NCBI GenBank assembly: GCA_016710325.1
Contig: JADJXK010000001.1
Span: forward strand, 682,001-746,000
DNA: 64,000 bases
From: Candidatus Leptofilum proximum
GTDB lineage: Bacteria; Chloroflexota; Anaerolineae; Promineifilales; Promineifilaceae
Direction of reading: 5' to 3'
Positions 16,742-26,500 of this stretch are shown here, one piece after another. How positions within the stretch are numbered: position 1 is the first letter of the stretch; each line of letters begins with the position of its first letter. The notes below the pieces were generated by a model. The model searched no databases and was not told the DNA's origin. It was given only the letters and a program-made list of their open reading frames with translations. Both the position numbers and the translations under genes were made by a program.

Positions 16742-19700
16742 TTAGCCGTGCTCTCGCAGGAGCTTCTCCTCAATCCGCTGGCGAAAAGTAGTGCGCAGGG
16801 CATCGTCGTCTAACGTCTCGGAAATGACCATTATCGCCTCTCGCACTGCTTGAAAAGCCTTCGTAGCGCGTTTGTGATCGTTCATTTGTAAGTGCAAACG
16901 GCCCAATGAGAGATACATCGACCACAAGCCTAATTTTATCTCCGATTTTTCATACAGTTCAATTATCTCTTGCAGGCAGCGCTTGGCTTCCACCAGCCGT
17001 TTCAAAGCCAATAGGATTTTTCCCCTGAGATATAACAGTGGACCCAAAAATAGTGTTTTACGGCCGTTCCAGGACGATCGATCCGGCAATTGATAACCTT
17101 CCAGGAGCAGCAGCGCCCGGTCTGCTTCCCCATGGGCCAGCGCCAGTTCAGCAACCGGCTTGACCCAGCCAAAATCGGTGATCATCGGCGGTCGGTCAGG
17201 CATGTTGGTTAGCAGCGCATCGGCTTCGTCCAGAAGGCCCATCTGGACATATACAGACGCCAAAAGAGGGCATGTGTAACTGATGAAAAAATGGGAACCT
17301 ACTTCGCGGGCCAGCTTTAACCCTTTTTCTAGATGATCCCGCGCCTGCTGCTCTGCCAGCAGATCAAGATAGATTTTACCCAGTGAGACCTGACACGCAC
17401 ATTCCCACAGGCGGTGGCCAATCTCCGGCGCCAGCGCCATCCCTTTATTTATAGCCGCCAATCCCTCGCCGTAGTTGCCTCGTATTGCCAGGATGTATCC
17501 CAGGTTTTGCAAGGCATATGCTTCTCCAGAACGCCAGCGAATTTCTCGGGCTAAGGACACGGCTTCTCGGGTTTGTGTGATGTCCAGGGTAATTGAAGCC
17601 AAATTGGTCAGGCTGGAAACCAAAGTTTTTTGCTCATTCAGATCACGCAGAATGGGGATAGCTTGTTCATAATAAGCAGCGGTGATTGGAAAATCTCCAT
17701 ACTGCCCATTGGCCATTGCCAGCAAATCCAGGGTAGCAGCAACCCCTCGCCGGTCATCCAATTCCTTGAAAATCCCCAGTGCTTCCTGAAGGTAGGTCAG
17801 GGCTTTCACTAGCTCCCCTTTATTCATGACCAAATTGCCTAACCGGTTGAGGCTGTGGCCGATTGTGGCCGGATCCGCTATTTCTCGTGCTAACTCCAGT
17901 GCTGCCTGGCAATATTCACCAGTTTTTTCATAATCTCGCGACGCCCACAACAAGCCCAGGTCTAGCATCGTTTGCCAAAGCAAGTATTGGTTATTTGCTG
18001 ACTGTGCAATTTCTTGTGCGGTTTCGTAATCATTCTGCGCCCGGTCAAAGTCGCCCAATGTGTCGAAAGCCAGGCCGCGCTTGCGGAAGAGAGCTGGGAT
18101 AGACGGATCGTCCAGCGTTTCGGCGGCTGTGAGGGCAATAGTGAACTGGTCAACGGCCGTTTGCGGTGTAGACCACGCCAGCCCTTTTTCACCGGCACGC
18201 CGGGCATACTCCAACACTTTGGGCCACAATTCGGCAGCATAAAAATGGTACACGAGCGTTTCCAGCTGCTCCTCAAGCAGCTCGGCCGATTCTGTGTAGA
18301 TTTCTTCCAGGATGGTGGCCATATCTTCATGCAAATAGGCACGTTCCACTTCATCCAGGTTGTGATACAGATATTTCTGGATTAGGTTGTGCCGAAACTG
18401 GTAGCGGGAAAGCCGCTGCCGCCCCACATGCTGGCTGCTTTGTGCCTGCACCAGCCGGTGTTGTTTGCCCGCTTCCCGGCTGAGCCGGCGCACGAGATCC
18501 CGGGCGGGAATCTGCAGCATACGGGCCACCACTTCTACGGTAAATTGTTCTCCCTCAACGCTGGCAACTGTCAATGCTTCTTGAAGATCAGAATCCAGCC
18601 GGTTGATCCGTTTTTCTATTACCCCTTCCACGCGAGCAGGTAGCAAACGCCAATCTAACACAGGGGCAGCAAACAAGTATCCCTGCTCATCCTGCTGCAA
18701 ATCTCCCCGCTCCTGCAGATCATGCAATAGTTCTAAGGTGAATAGTGGATGGCCCCCAGTGTGATTAAACAACGCCTGCCGGAAATCCTCATCTAGCCGG
18801 TCGGGGGAAGTGTCCAGCAAAGCATTAACAAATTCCCGCCCGCTGCTGGCGCGTGCTTGATCGAGGTCAATCTGGATATCGCCCCAATACCGCTTAAATT
18901 CGTTGACAATATTGGCCATCGGATGGGACTGCCCACCATGCAGCAAAGCCACATCCTCTTGCCGGTACGTACTGATTATCAGAATACGATTGTGTTCCAA
19001 AGCTCTTCCCAGTTGAAACAGAAGGGCAGCAGAGTCAGGATCTACCCAATGCAAATCATCCAGCCAGAGCAACAAGGGCTGCCTGATAGAGAGGGTTTTT
19101 AATATGGCTGTATACTGGGCAAAAATCTGTTCCTGGCTGAGTTTACTATGTTCAACTTCTGGTTTACTGGCCAGGCTTTTTAGTTTGTCCAGCCAGCCCA
19201 GCTTATCTGCGGCAAAAATAGTGATACGACCGATAAAGGAGCCAACGCCGGGCAGGAGAGTGCTGATCAGCAGCGGGCCGATCTCTACCAACGCCTCGCC
19301 GGAAATCTTGACAAATTTTTGCAGCCGCTGCGCACCCTCAGCCGTGATCGCGCCCTGGGCCAGTTTTTCATCGACGTCTCCAGTGAGTAGCCCCAGAACT
19401 TCCCGAAATGGCAGATAAGGATCCCCGCGTCCCGTTTGCGCGTTACAGTTGCCGACGACGAACAAAAATTCACCATTGTTTTGCTGAGCCTGACGGGCAA
19501 ATTCTGTGACGAGGGTAGTTTTACCAGCGCCAGCCTCCCCGGTAACAAAAATGACACGGCCGTTTCCCTCCACTGCCTGCTCTAAATAACCCTGCAAACG
19601 AGCCAACTCATTTTCCCGAGCTACAAAACGGGAGAATCCAGGGTGTTTTCTGTTGAGACCAATATCCACCTTTTCTTCTCTATGAAGGTCCTGTGAAGGC

Positions 19701-19819
19701 AACGCTATTTTCCAGCGTATTCGATTGTGATTCAAACCTGCTAATGATACAAGGATCTCCTCATTCTGGTAAGAAGAAATTTGTGTAGGCTCTTGATGGA
19801 TTCCAAGGATCAGGACCAA
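16742..19819 (-). CDS. AAA/STAND ATPase-TPR protein without DNA-binding domain
   Basis: Up to 1025 residues. An ATPase domain begins with FVARENELARL (residue 65), with Walker A GEAGAGKTT (94-102) and Walker B LLLWLDDLHWVD (about 250-262), followed by a winged-helix-like part (about 430-520) and a TPR array to the C-terminus. The TPR segment is strikingly like that of the LuxR-type regulator (both contain LDLGLLWASRDYE.TG.YCQ, GHSLNRLGN and RWRSGEAYAL-like stretches), but the protein ends after ISETLDDDALRTTFRQRI without an HTH. The N-terminal 60 residues are not recognised and the start (TTG at 19819) is weak; an internal TTG is possible. It may work as a partner or competitor of the LuxR-type protein. 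Confident about domains, not about start or role. Confidence 0.85.
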   Translation of the reverse strand: MVLILGIHQEPTQISSYQNEEILVSLAGLNHNRIRWKIALPSQDLHREEKVDIGLNRKHPGFSRFVARENELARLQGYLEQAVEGNGRVIFVTGEAGAGKTTLVTEFARQAQQNNGEFLFVVGNCNAQTGRGDPYLPFREVLGLLTGDVDEKLAQGAITAEGAQRLQKFVKISGEALVEIGPLLISTLLPGVGSFIGRITIFAADKLGWLDKLKSLASKPEVEHSKLSQEQIFAQYTAILKTLSIRQPLLLWLDDLHWVDPDSAALLFQLGRALEHNRILIISTYRQEDVALLHGGQSHPMANIVNEFKRYWGDIQIDLDQARASSGREFVNALLDTSPDRLDEDFRQALFNHTGGHPLFTLELLHDLQERGDLQQDEQGYLFAAPVLDWRLLPARVEGVIEKRINRLDSDLQEALTVASVEGEQFTVEVVARMLQIPARDLVRRLSREAGKQHRLVQAQSSQHVGRQRLSRYQFRHNLIQKYLYHNLDEVERAYLHEDMATILEEIYTESAELLEEQLETLVYHFYAAELWPKVLEYARRAGEKGLAWSTPQTAVDQFTIALTAAETLDDPSIPALFRKRGLAFDTLGDFDRAQNDYETAQEIAQSANNQYLLWQTMLDLGLLWASRDYEKTGEYCQAALELAREIADPATIGHSLNRLGNLVMNKGELVKALTYLQEALGIFKELDDRRGVAATLDLLAMANGQYGDFPITAAYYEQAIPILRDLNEQKTLVSSLTNLASITLDITQTREAVSLAREIRWRSGEAYALQNLGYILAIRGNYGEGLAAINKGMALAPEIGHRLWECACQVSLGKIYLDLLAEQQARDHLEKGLKLAREVGSHFFISYTCPLLASVYVQMGLLDEADALLTNMPDRPPMITDFGWVKPVAELALAHGEADRALLLLEGYQLPDRSSWNGRKTLFLGPLLYLRGKILLALKRLVEAKRCLQEIIELYEKSEIKLGLWSMYLSLGRLHLQMNDHKRATKAFQAVREAIMVISETLDDDALRTTFRQRIEEKLLREHG

Positions 19820-19876
19820 GTTGAAAAAAACAAAAATGGAATTTTGCCGGGACCAAAACCCAAGGATGGTCTTCCA

Positions 19877-20064
19877 ATGATAAACTTTCTGAACTTGAGC
19901 GATGATGCTAAATCCTATGAAATGGTACGCAACTTGAGATGGCCAATGGGGTCTATTGCGCCCACTGTGACCACTTCTGGGTCAAAAAACACCGGTCCCA
20001 TAATGCGCCAAGCACAGGCAACGCGACGTATGCAAAGCGTGTGACAGGCAATTGGATAATTTGA
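19877..20064 (+). pseudogene. IS1595-like transposase remnant (zinc-ribbon N-terminus)
   Basis: With one base added near 19944, the frame from ATG 19877 reads FLNLSDDAKSYEMVRNLRWP then NGVYCAHCDHFWVKK, the pattern of the N-terminal zinc ribbon of IS1595-type transposases (acidic start, LRWP-GV-C-x2-C). The second Cys pair and the catalytic region are gone; the frame stops at 20062. It lies directly upstream of the ATPase-TPR gene on the other strand, so it may have replaced that gene's original 5' end. Confidence 0.6.
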
Positions 20065-20642
20065 CCAACACCATATTTGCTGGCCATAACTAACCACTGC
20101 GAGTATGAATGCTGTGTCTGTATTTGATGGGTCTCAATCTATCAAACAGATCAATCACTGCCGAGTAGGGCTCAACAAGGATGATGTCCAACCCATGACC
20201 GCGCAATTGCGTTCAGGCATTGTTGAGAAAAAAAGAAGTCACAGCGAATGGCGAAGTCGAGAGTGATGAAGTGTGTTTTGAGTTCGTCCATAATTCTCGC
20301 AAGCATGGCAAAGCACTTTTGCCTTCGCTTGTTGAGATTCGAGTAGCACCTTGATTCCCATATCGAGCCTAAAAATCAGCGATCCAATTTTGAGAAAACT
20401 CTCAGATAAGTAGTGAAGTTGCTCGGTGCGAAATAGTATCGAAATCGTTTCACTATTTACCGAAACGTGGATACATATTGGTTGTCTATTTTGTGCTATC
20501 ATTTTTAATTTAGGTTATAATTAACTCGTTTATTACCATCGGATCATATGCATATTGGGTTCCCATTGATCACTTATTTCGGCATCGTCCGATCGCTGCC
20601 AGAAAGCTTGGCAGCATTTGAAGAGTCCGTGCCTTGCGTATC
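20065..20642. other. Intergenic region before the two-component genes
   Basis: No convincing gene. It is AT-richer towards 20450-20530, where a TATAAT (20516-20521) could serve the histidine kinase gene, with only a poor -35. The rest may be further transposon debris but shows no family match. Confidence 0.45.
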
Positions 20643-22106
20643 ATGGGTAACGAGCGGCTTATACCGAATATTCCCCTAAAGCTTCTACGTTCATTTCGAA
20701 GTGGTTACCTGATTTCGCGCCTCCGCCCTTGGCTTGGCTGGAACTACTGGATAGGATGGCAGCAATGGCTGGTATTGTTTAGCCTTGGCGCTGCAGTGAT
20801 GGTGATTGAGCTGCGAAATCACAAACTCATGTGGCAAGAGCATCAGAGCGGTCAAACTATTTTGACTGATCCAATGCTCATCTGGGAAATGATCCTTTTT
20901 GGCCTTGTTCTGCCCATCTTGGCGGGTATCGTTCTCGGTCATACGGGGCGCACCGCAATAGAACGTGACCACATGGCTAAGGCATTAGAACTGCGTCGTG
21001 CGTTAATAGCCCAAATGCATCGAGCACAGAGTTGGCATGAGTTGGCGGAACTCATCGTGACAACGCCGGGGAACATCGTCCCGGCCGATCGTTCCTGGCT
21101 TCTAGCCAAACGATCTGACGATGAAGAGTTTAATCAAATAGCCCAATGGAAGCGTCCTGCGCTGGGTCAGTTACCGTCCAGCCTAAAGGTGACGCCAGCA
21201 GTTTGTGAGCGGTGTTCCCAGGCTCAATTTTTGAGGGAAACCAGGATTGTGACCTGCAACTGTCCGGAGGCTGGAATAAGTTTCCCGTCCTGCATCAGAC
21301 ATTGCCTTTGGTTGGCGACCGAGGATAACGGCAAAGCTGTATTGCTAATTGATGTGCCTCCCGAACAACCTCTGAGCAAAAGTCAGATAAAGGTGTTGGA
21401 TGATCTTGGTGATGAGATGTCCCTGGCTATTGAAAACGCTAACCTCAATTACGAAAAACAACGCCAGGGCGATATCGCATTGAACATACGGCAAAGAATT
21501 GCCCGCGACCTTCACGATACCCTGGGGCAAAACATCAGCTATCTTCGTCTAAAGCTCGGACAGTTAAGTGATGATCAGCTGGACCCAGGACGTATCGAAT
21601 TCCAGAACGAATTAGCAAATATGCTTAAGGTTGCTGACGAAGCCTATGAACAGGTGCGTGATACACTGGAGGAACTGAGAGCGCCGGATTTTAGAGACCT
21701 GGAAGAGACTGTCCGATTATATGCTACACAGGTCGGCGCAAGGACGGGATTCTTTGTAAATGTTTATTCGAGTGGACAGCCTGGAACAATGTCAGTCAGG
21801 AAAAGTCGCCAGATGATGTACATATTGCGAGAAGCGCTCAACAACGTTGAAAAACATAGTTATGCTCAAAATGTAGACATCCAACTTTTGTGGAGCGAGG
21901 ACGAATTTATAATGACGGTGAATGATGATGGTATAGGCTTTCATCTGGAAGAGATTAACACAGAAGAACGGTATGGAATGACCATCATGGGGGAGAGGTC
22001 CCGAGCTATTAATGCAAAATTGGCCGTTAATTCGACTTTAGGCGAAGGTACTGAAATCAGGCTCAGAGTGCCGCTGTCTAGTATCTTTGCCGCCGCAAAC
22101 GGATAA
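20643..22106 (+). CDS. NarX/LiaS-type sensor histidine kinase with cysteine cluster
   Basis: About 487 residues. Two membrane segments (about 38-54 and 82-101) anchor it; a GAF-like sensor part (about 120-270) holds an unusual cysteine set CERC (about 188-191), CNC (about 205-207), then Cys at about 216 and HC near 220; a HisKA_3 dimerisation domain follows with the phospho-His at about 291 (ARDLHDTLGQ), and a HATPase_c domain with REALNNVEKHS and NDDGIGF. The Cys cluster could bind a metal, an iron-sulfur centre or act as a thiol switch. The ATG at 20643 is preferred; no good ribosome site is visible. It overlaps the response regulator gene by one base (TAATG), so the two form a pair. Confidence 0.9.
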   Translation: MGNERLIPNIPLKLLRSFRSGYLISRLRPWLGWNYWIGWQQWLVLFSLGAAVMVIELRNHKLMWQEHQSGQTILTDPMLIWEMILFGLVLPILAGIVLGHTGRTAIERDHMAKALELRRALIAQMHRAQSWHELAELIVTTPGNIVPADRSWLLAKRSDDEEFNQIAQWKRPALGQLPSSLKVTPAVCERCSQAQFLRETRIVTCNCPEAGISFPSCIRHCLWLATEDNGKAVLLIDVPPEQPLSKSQIKVLDDLGDEMSLAIENANLNYEKQRQGDIALNIRQRIARDLHDTLGQNISYLRLKLGQLSDDQLDPGRIEFQNELANMLKVADEAYEQVRDTLEELRAPDFRDLEETVRLYATQVGARTGFFVNVYSSGQPGTMSVRKSRQMMYILREALNNVEKHSYAQNVDIQLLWSEDEFIMTVNDDGIGFHLEEINTEERYGMTIMGERSRAINAKLAVNSTLGEGTEIRLRVPLSSIFAAANG

Positions 22107-22771
22107 TGAATCCTGTTCGAATCGTAGTTGTAGACGATCACGCCATCTTAAGAGATGGCATTGTCAGCCTCCTGAAGACGCAGGCTGAGTTTGAGGTGGT
22201 GGGCGTAGCCGGTTCAGTTGCAGATGCTTTGGAGGTAGTGCGTCACTCTTCGCCCGATTTGGTTTTATTAGACTATGGTTTACCTGACGGCACCGGGCTG
22301 GAGGCAACCAGTGAAATTCTGGCCTTGAATCCCGAGATTAATGTGGTTCTGTTAACGGTCCATGAAGAAGACGATCTGCTTTTTGCGGCTGTTCGCAGCG
22401 GGGCTAAAGGGTATCTGCTCAAGAACATCTCAGCTAAAGATTTGCTGGCCAAACTACGTGGTTTGTCACAGGGAGATGTTGCGCTTTTACCGGCCCAAAC
22501 GAAACGCATCCTCTCAGAGTTTGCCAAAACGGAACCAGTTCACCCGCCCAGCCAGGATGAGGCAATTCCGCTGACAGAAAGAGAACTAGAAGTTTTGCAC
22601 TTACTGGTAGCCGGTGCATCTAACCAGGAAATCGGGTCAAAATTGCATATTTCTGTGCATACGGTAAAGAATCATGTGCACCATATCCTCGACAAATTGA
22701 ATGTCGAAACCCGCCGCCAGGCGGCCGAATTAGCAATCAAAAAGCGGCTGGTGAGCACTGGCAGGTTTTGA
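22106..22771 (+). CDS. NarL/LuxR-family response regulator
   Basis: A 221-residue response regulator. The receiver domain (1-120) has the acidic pair DDH (VVVDDHAILRDG), phospho-acceptor Asp56 (VLLDYGLPDG), and the switch Thr (LLTVHEED) and Lys (GYLLKNIS). A C-terminal LuxR HTH (about 155-215) reads LTERELEVLHLLVAGASNQEIGSKLH and TVKNHVHHILDKL. The start codon overlaps the kinase stop. It should be phosphorylated by the kinase and bind DNA as a dimer; the multicopper oxidase and peroxidase genes downstream are plausible targets, but no operator was identified. Confidence 0.95.
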   Translation: MNPVRIVVVDDHAILRDGIVSLLKTQAEFEVVGVAGSVADALEVVRHSSPDLVLLDYGLPDGTGLEATSEILALNPEINVVLLTVHEEDDLLFAAVRSGAKGYLLKNISAKDLLAKLRGLSQGDVALLPAQTKRILSEFAKTEPVHPPSQDEAIPLTERELEVLHLLVAGASNQEIGSKLHISVHTVKNHVHHILDKLNVETRRQAAELAIKKRLVSTGRF

Positions 22772-22795
22772 GAAAATGCCTTGATTAATAGCATT

Positions 22796-22826
22796 AAGGA
22801 CTATCTGAAAATAGTCCTTTTTTTGT
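22796..22826 (+). terminator. Rho-independent terminator after the two-component genes
   Basis: AAGGACTAT and ATAGTCCTT pair in a 9-bp stem around CTGAAA, followed by a run of T. It lies 25 bp after the response regulator stop. Confidence 0.85.
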
Positions 22827-23091
22827 TCCTCATAGGATGTATCTTCCCTCCGTTCCGAGCTAAAACCCACGCTTTCCCTCAAAGAAGCTTAATCCAAACC
22901 AAACCTCTTCATAGTTCCAGGTCTATCCCGGTACTGAATCGATCAACGTTAGAAGTGAATCTGATTTTAGCTCCTTTTTAGGCTACTGGTGCATTTACGT
23001 CCCATCTGGTGATCCCGTACTCTGGTACTACCCTTGCGATCCATTCGTAGATCTGGACCGCCTTCTGGAACAAGGAAAAAGAGGTTATGAG
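22827..23091. other. Intergenic region
   Basis: About 265 bp with no convincing gene; probably holds the promoter for the receiver-like gene. No clear -35/-10 pair was picked. Confidence 0.4.
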
Positions 23092-23424
23092 TTGGCCGAG
23101 CAAAAAAAGATCCTGGTACTTGAGAGTGAAAAGCTGCTGGCCGCTAGTATCGTAAACCTTTTGGCGTCACGCCCAGAGTATGATGTGTTGCAAACGACGG
23201 TTAGCTCTCTTTTATGCCTGGATCAGCCAGGCAGCCCGCAGCCAGATATTGTAATCCTTGAGAAAGAAGTGCTGGCGGCCAACATTTCAGCCGTTGTTAA
23301 AGTGACCGATCGCTATCCTAAGCTGCGCTTAATCGTTTTTAGTCTTAGCGACCCTAAAGTCCATATCTTTGATCAGCAGACTGTCCAAGTGAGGAATGCC
23401 AGTGACTTCCTTGAACTTCTTTGA
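23092..23424 (+). CDS. Stand-alone receiver-like protein lacking the phospho-Asp
   Basis: A 110-residue protein with the layout of a CheY-type receiver (KKILVLESEKLLAASIVNLLASRPEYDV, then PDIVILEKEV, and LRLIVFSLSD). The position of the phospho-acceptor Asp holds Glu57 and the N-terminal acidic pair is reduced to E-S, so it is not expected to be phosphorylated; Glu can mimic the phosphorylated state. The start is the TTG at 23092, with AGAGG seven bases upstream; the nearby ATG is out of frame. It lies between the two-component system and the multicopper oxidase gene. It may be an adaptor of the former. Real gene likely; role unknown. Confidence 0.65.
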   Translation: MAEQKKILVLESEKLLAASIVNLLASRPEYDVLQTTVSSLLCLDQPGSPQPDIVILEKEVLAANISAVVKVTDRYPKLRLIVFSLSDPKVHIFDQQTVQVRNASDFLELL

Positions 23425-23558
23425 AGCCCGCCCGTTTAGTAACCAACGACAGGTAGAACGAATAAATAGGGAAGTAACTGAGGGAGAAGTGATTATGAAT
23501 TTGATGTACCCGTGATTACCCCATTTTCGGCACCAAAAAGCAGTTGAGGAGGAACATC

Positions 23559-26500
23559 ATGAATTACCGAAAAATTGTGAAAAACTTTTTGTTGCTGTTT
23601 ATCTGCACGGCCGTCCTCTTTCTAGCGAGCGGCAGCCGCCCGGTAAACGCAAAACCCAAAGACCCCCTAAGTAAAGTAGGCTGCCAGGGCAACAATGGAA
23701 ACGGCAATGGACAAGGCAAATGCCCTAAGGAAGAGTACGATGGCCGTAAAGGTGCTGCAGCCCGTGCCTTTCAACAGGGCGCCCTGAATCCGCTGATGGT
23801 GGATGCTCAAGCGGCCGTCCTGATTGATGGCGCCCCGCACTATTTTAGCCACCCCAACTATGCCAACAGCCCGCTGCCAGAATTAACCGCTGGTCAGGTA
23901 GCAGCGTTCGGCAACCCGCTGGTTGATCGCGGCTATTCCAGTGACAACGCCACCACTGTTTTTGCGATCATTCCAGCTGCTCTACCGGACGGCATGTTAC
24001 AGAGCTTCCAGACCTGGAACCAGGTGGCCACGGGTGGATCGCCAGCGTCGGCGGGGCTCAATTTTCATGCGTACGTCTTGCGCCCCACAGGGGTGGCAAA
24101 CGAATATACCGTCATCTTCGACAGTGGTCAGCTCACCGTGCCACCTTTGGCAGACCCGGCTGTCAGCGAGATCGCCACCTTTCCCGTCGCCAACCTGGCT
24201 GTGCAGGCTGGTGATTTGCTTGCCTTCTACGGCCGTGGCGTCCCCCTGGATATAGGTGCAGCCAGCGATATGGTCTACTATCCATCGCCTGCCGGGCCGC
24301 TGCAGGGCAGCACGTTCACCGTTGGCAGTGGTGATTTCCCTGTCTTAAACCAGGCTCGCACCTACTCCTTTGCCGCCAGCGTGTTTGACCTTTCCACAGC
24401 GGCAATCAGCGGAGGCATGCGCAAATTTGTCAATGAGCTGCCTGGCCTGGGTGCAGCTGCCGCCAATAATCTCGGCCAATATATCCCCGTCGCCGTGCCC
24501 GACACAACAACCTATCCCGGCACCGACTACTACATTATTGAGCTGGGTGAATACACCGAGCAGATGCATGCGGATTTGCCGCCCACAACGCTGCGCGGCT
24601 ACCGTCAGGCCGGTGGCCAATACCATTACTTAGGCCCAGCTATTGTTGCCCAGAAGGATCGGCCGGTACGTATCCTCTTCCGCAACCTGCTGCCAACCGG
24701 TGTCGGTGGGAATCTCTTCATTCCTGTTGACTCCACCGTGATGGGCTCGGGCATGACGGCCGATGGTCATGAATGGATGATGGCCAATCCAGAAATGGTG
24801 GACCCGCTGAATCCGATGTGCAGTGGACCAGACAAAGCGATGATGGTGGCGCAGGGCCTCTGCTACGCTGATAACCGGGCCACGCTGCACCTGCATGGTG
24901 GGATCTCTCCCTGGATTTCAGATGGCACACCGCACCAATGGATCACACCTGCGGGTGAGAACACACCCTATCCAGAGGGTGTTAGTGTCCAGCCAGTGCC
25001 GGACATGAACGACAGCAGCAATCCTTCTGATGGTGAGATGACCTTCTACTACACCAATCAGCAGAGCGCCCGGCTGATGTTCTACCATGACCATGCCTGG
25101 GGCATTACCCGCCTGAACGTCTATGCCGGTGAAGCAGCGCCTTACATCATCCAAGATGCGACCGAGCAAGCATTGATCAGCGGCGGTATCATCCCCGGTC
25201 CCGAAGCCACTATCCCTCTGGTTGTTCAGGACAAGACCTTCGTGCCCAACGATGCACAGCTGGCCCTGCAGGACGAAACCTGGGACACGGCGCGCTGGGG
25301 CGGTGAAGGCAGCCTATGGGTGCCTCACGTCTACTCACCAGCGCAGAATCCGGGCGATGCTTCTGGGGTGAATGAATACGGCCGTTGGGCCTATGGCCCC
25401 TGGTTCTGGCCGCCGACAAACGGCGTTGAGCACGGACCAATCGCCAACCCCTACTTCGATCCCAACTGCGATCCGGACGTGACCTGGTGCGAGCCATCGC
25501 TGATGCCAGGTGTTCCCTACAACTCAATGGGCATGGAGTCGTTCAACGACACGCCGGTGATCAACGGCACGGCCTACCCCACGCTTACTGTAGAACCACG
25601 AGCCTACCGCTTCCGCATTCTCAACGCCGCCAATGACCGGTTCTTCAACCTGTCGTTTTACCAGGCGGTAGACGCCAATGGTGTTCTGTGTGACGCTAAC
25701 AATCCCAACCCGGAGCCGGAAAGCACAGGTGTGGCCTGTACGGAAGTCTTGCTAAATCCGCAAGAAGTAGCGGCGGCGCTGGATGATCCGGCCGGTATCT
25801 TTCCCACCCCGGTGGTGGGAACAGAAGGTCCAAGCTGGATCGCCATCGGCACGGAAGGTGGTTTCCTGCCTTCACCGGTGGTTATTCCGGCGCAACCAAC
25901 CACCTGGGTGACTGACCCGACCGTGTTCAACGCCGGCAATGTCGATCAGCACTCGCTGCTGACCGCCCCGGCCGAGCGGCATGACGTGATCGTGGACTTC
26001 TCACAGTTTGCCGGGCAGACGCTGATTCTTTACAACGACGCGCCAGCTGCCTTCCCCGCTCGCGACCCGCGCTACGACTATTACACCGGCAACGCGGATC
26101 TGCGCGACATTGGTGGTGCAGCGCCGACATTACCCGGTTATGGCCCCAACACACGTACGATCATGCAAATTAAGGTTGGTGCCGCACCTGTAGCCCAGTC
26201 CTTTAACTTGACTGCGTTGCAAAACGCTTTTGCTCACCAGGCAGATGGCTCAGGCGTTTTCGAGAGCGGGCAAAATCCCATCATCGTCGGGCAAGGGGCG
26301 TACAACACTGCCTACGGCACCGCATTCCAAAGCAATGGACCCCTCGCGGGCCTGGTGCAGATCTATGACACTTCGCTGACCTTCAAGACTTTATTGGGCG
26401 ACACGCTTACCATGAGCCTGAGGCCAAAGATGATTCAGGACGAGATGGGTGAGGCGTTTGAAATGGAATACGGCCGTATGAGCGGCTTCCTCGGCGTAGA

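Noticed and set aside
20239..20502. Minus-strand frame of 87 codons
   Set aside because: No ribosome site, no family resemblance and low-complexity surroundings.
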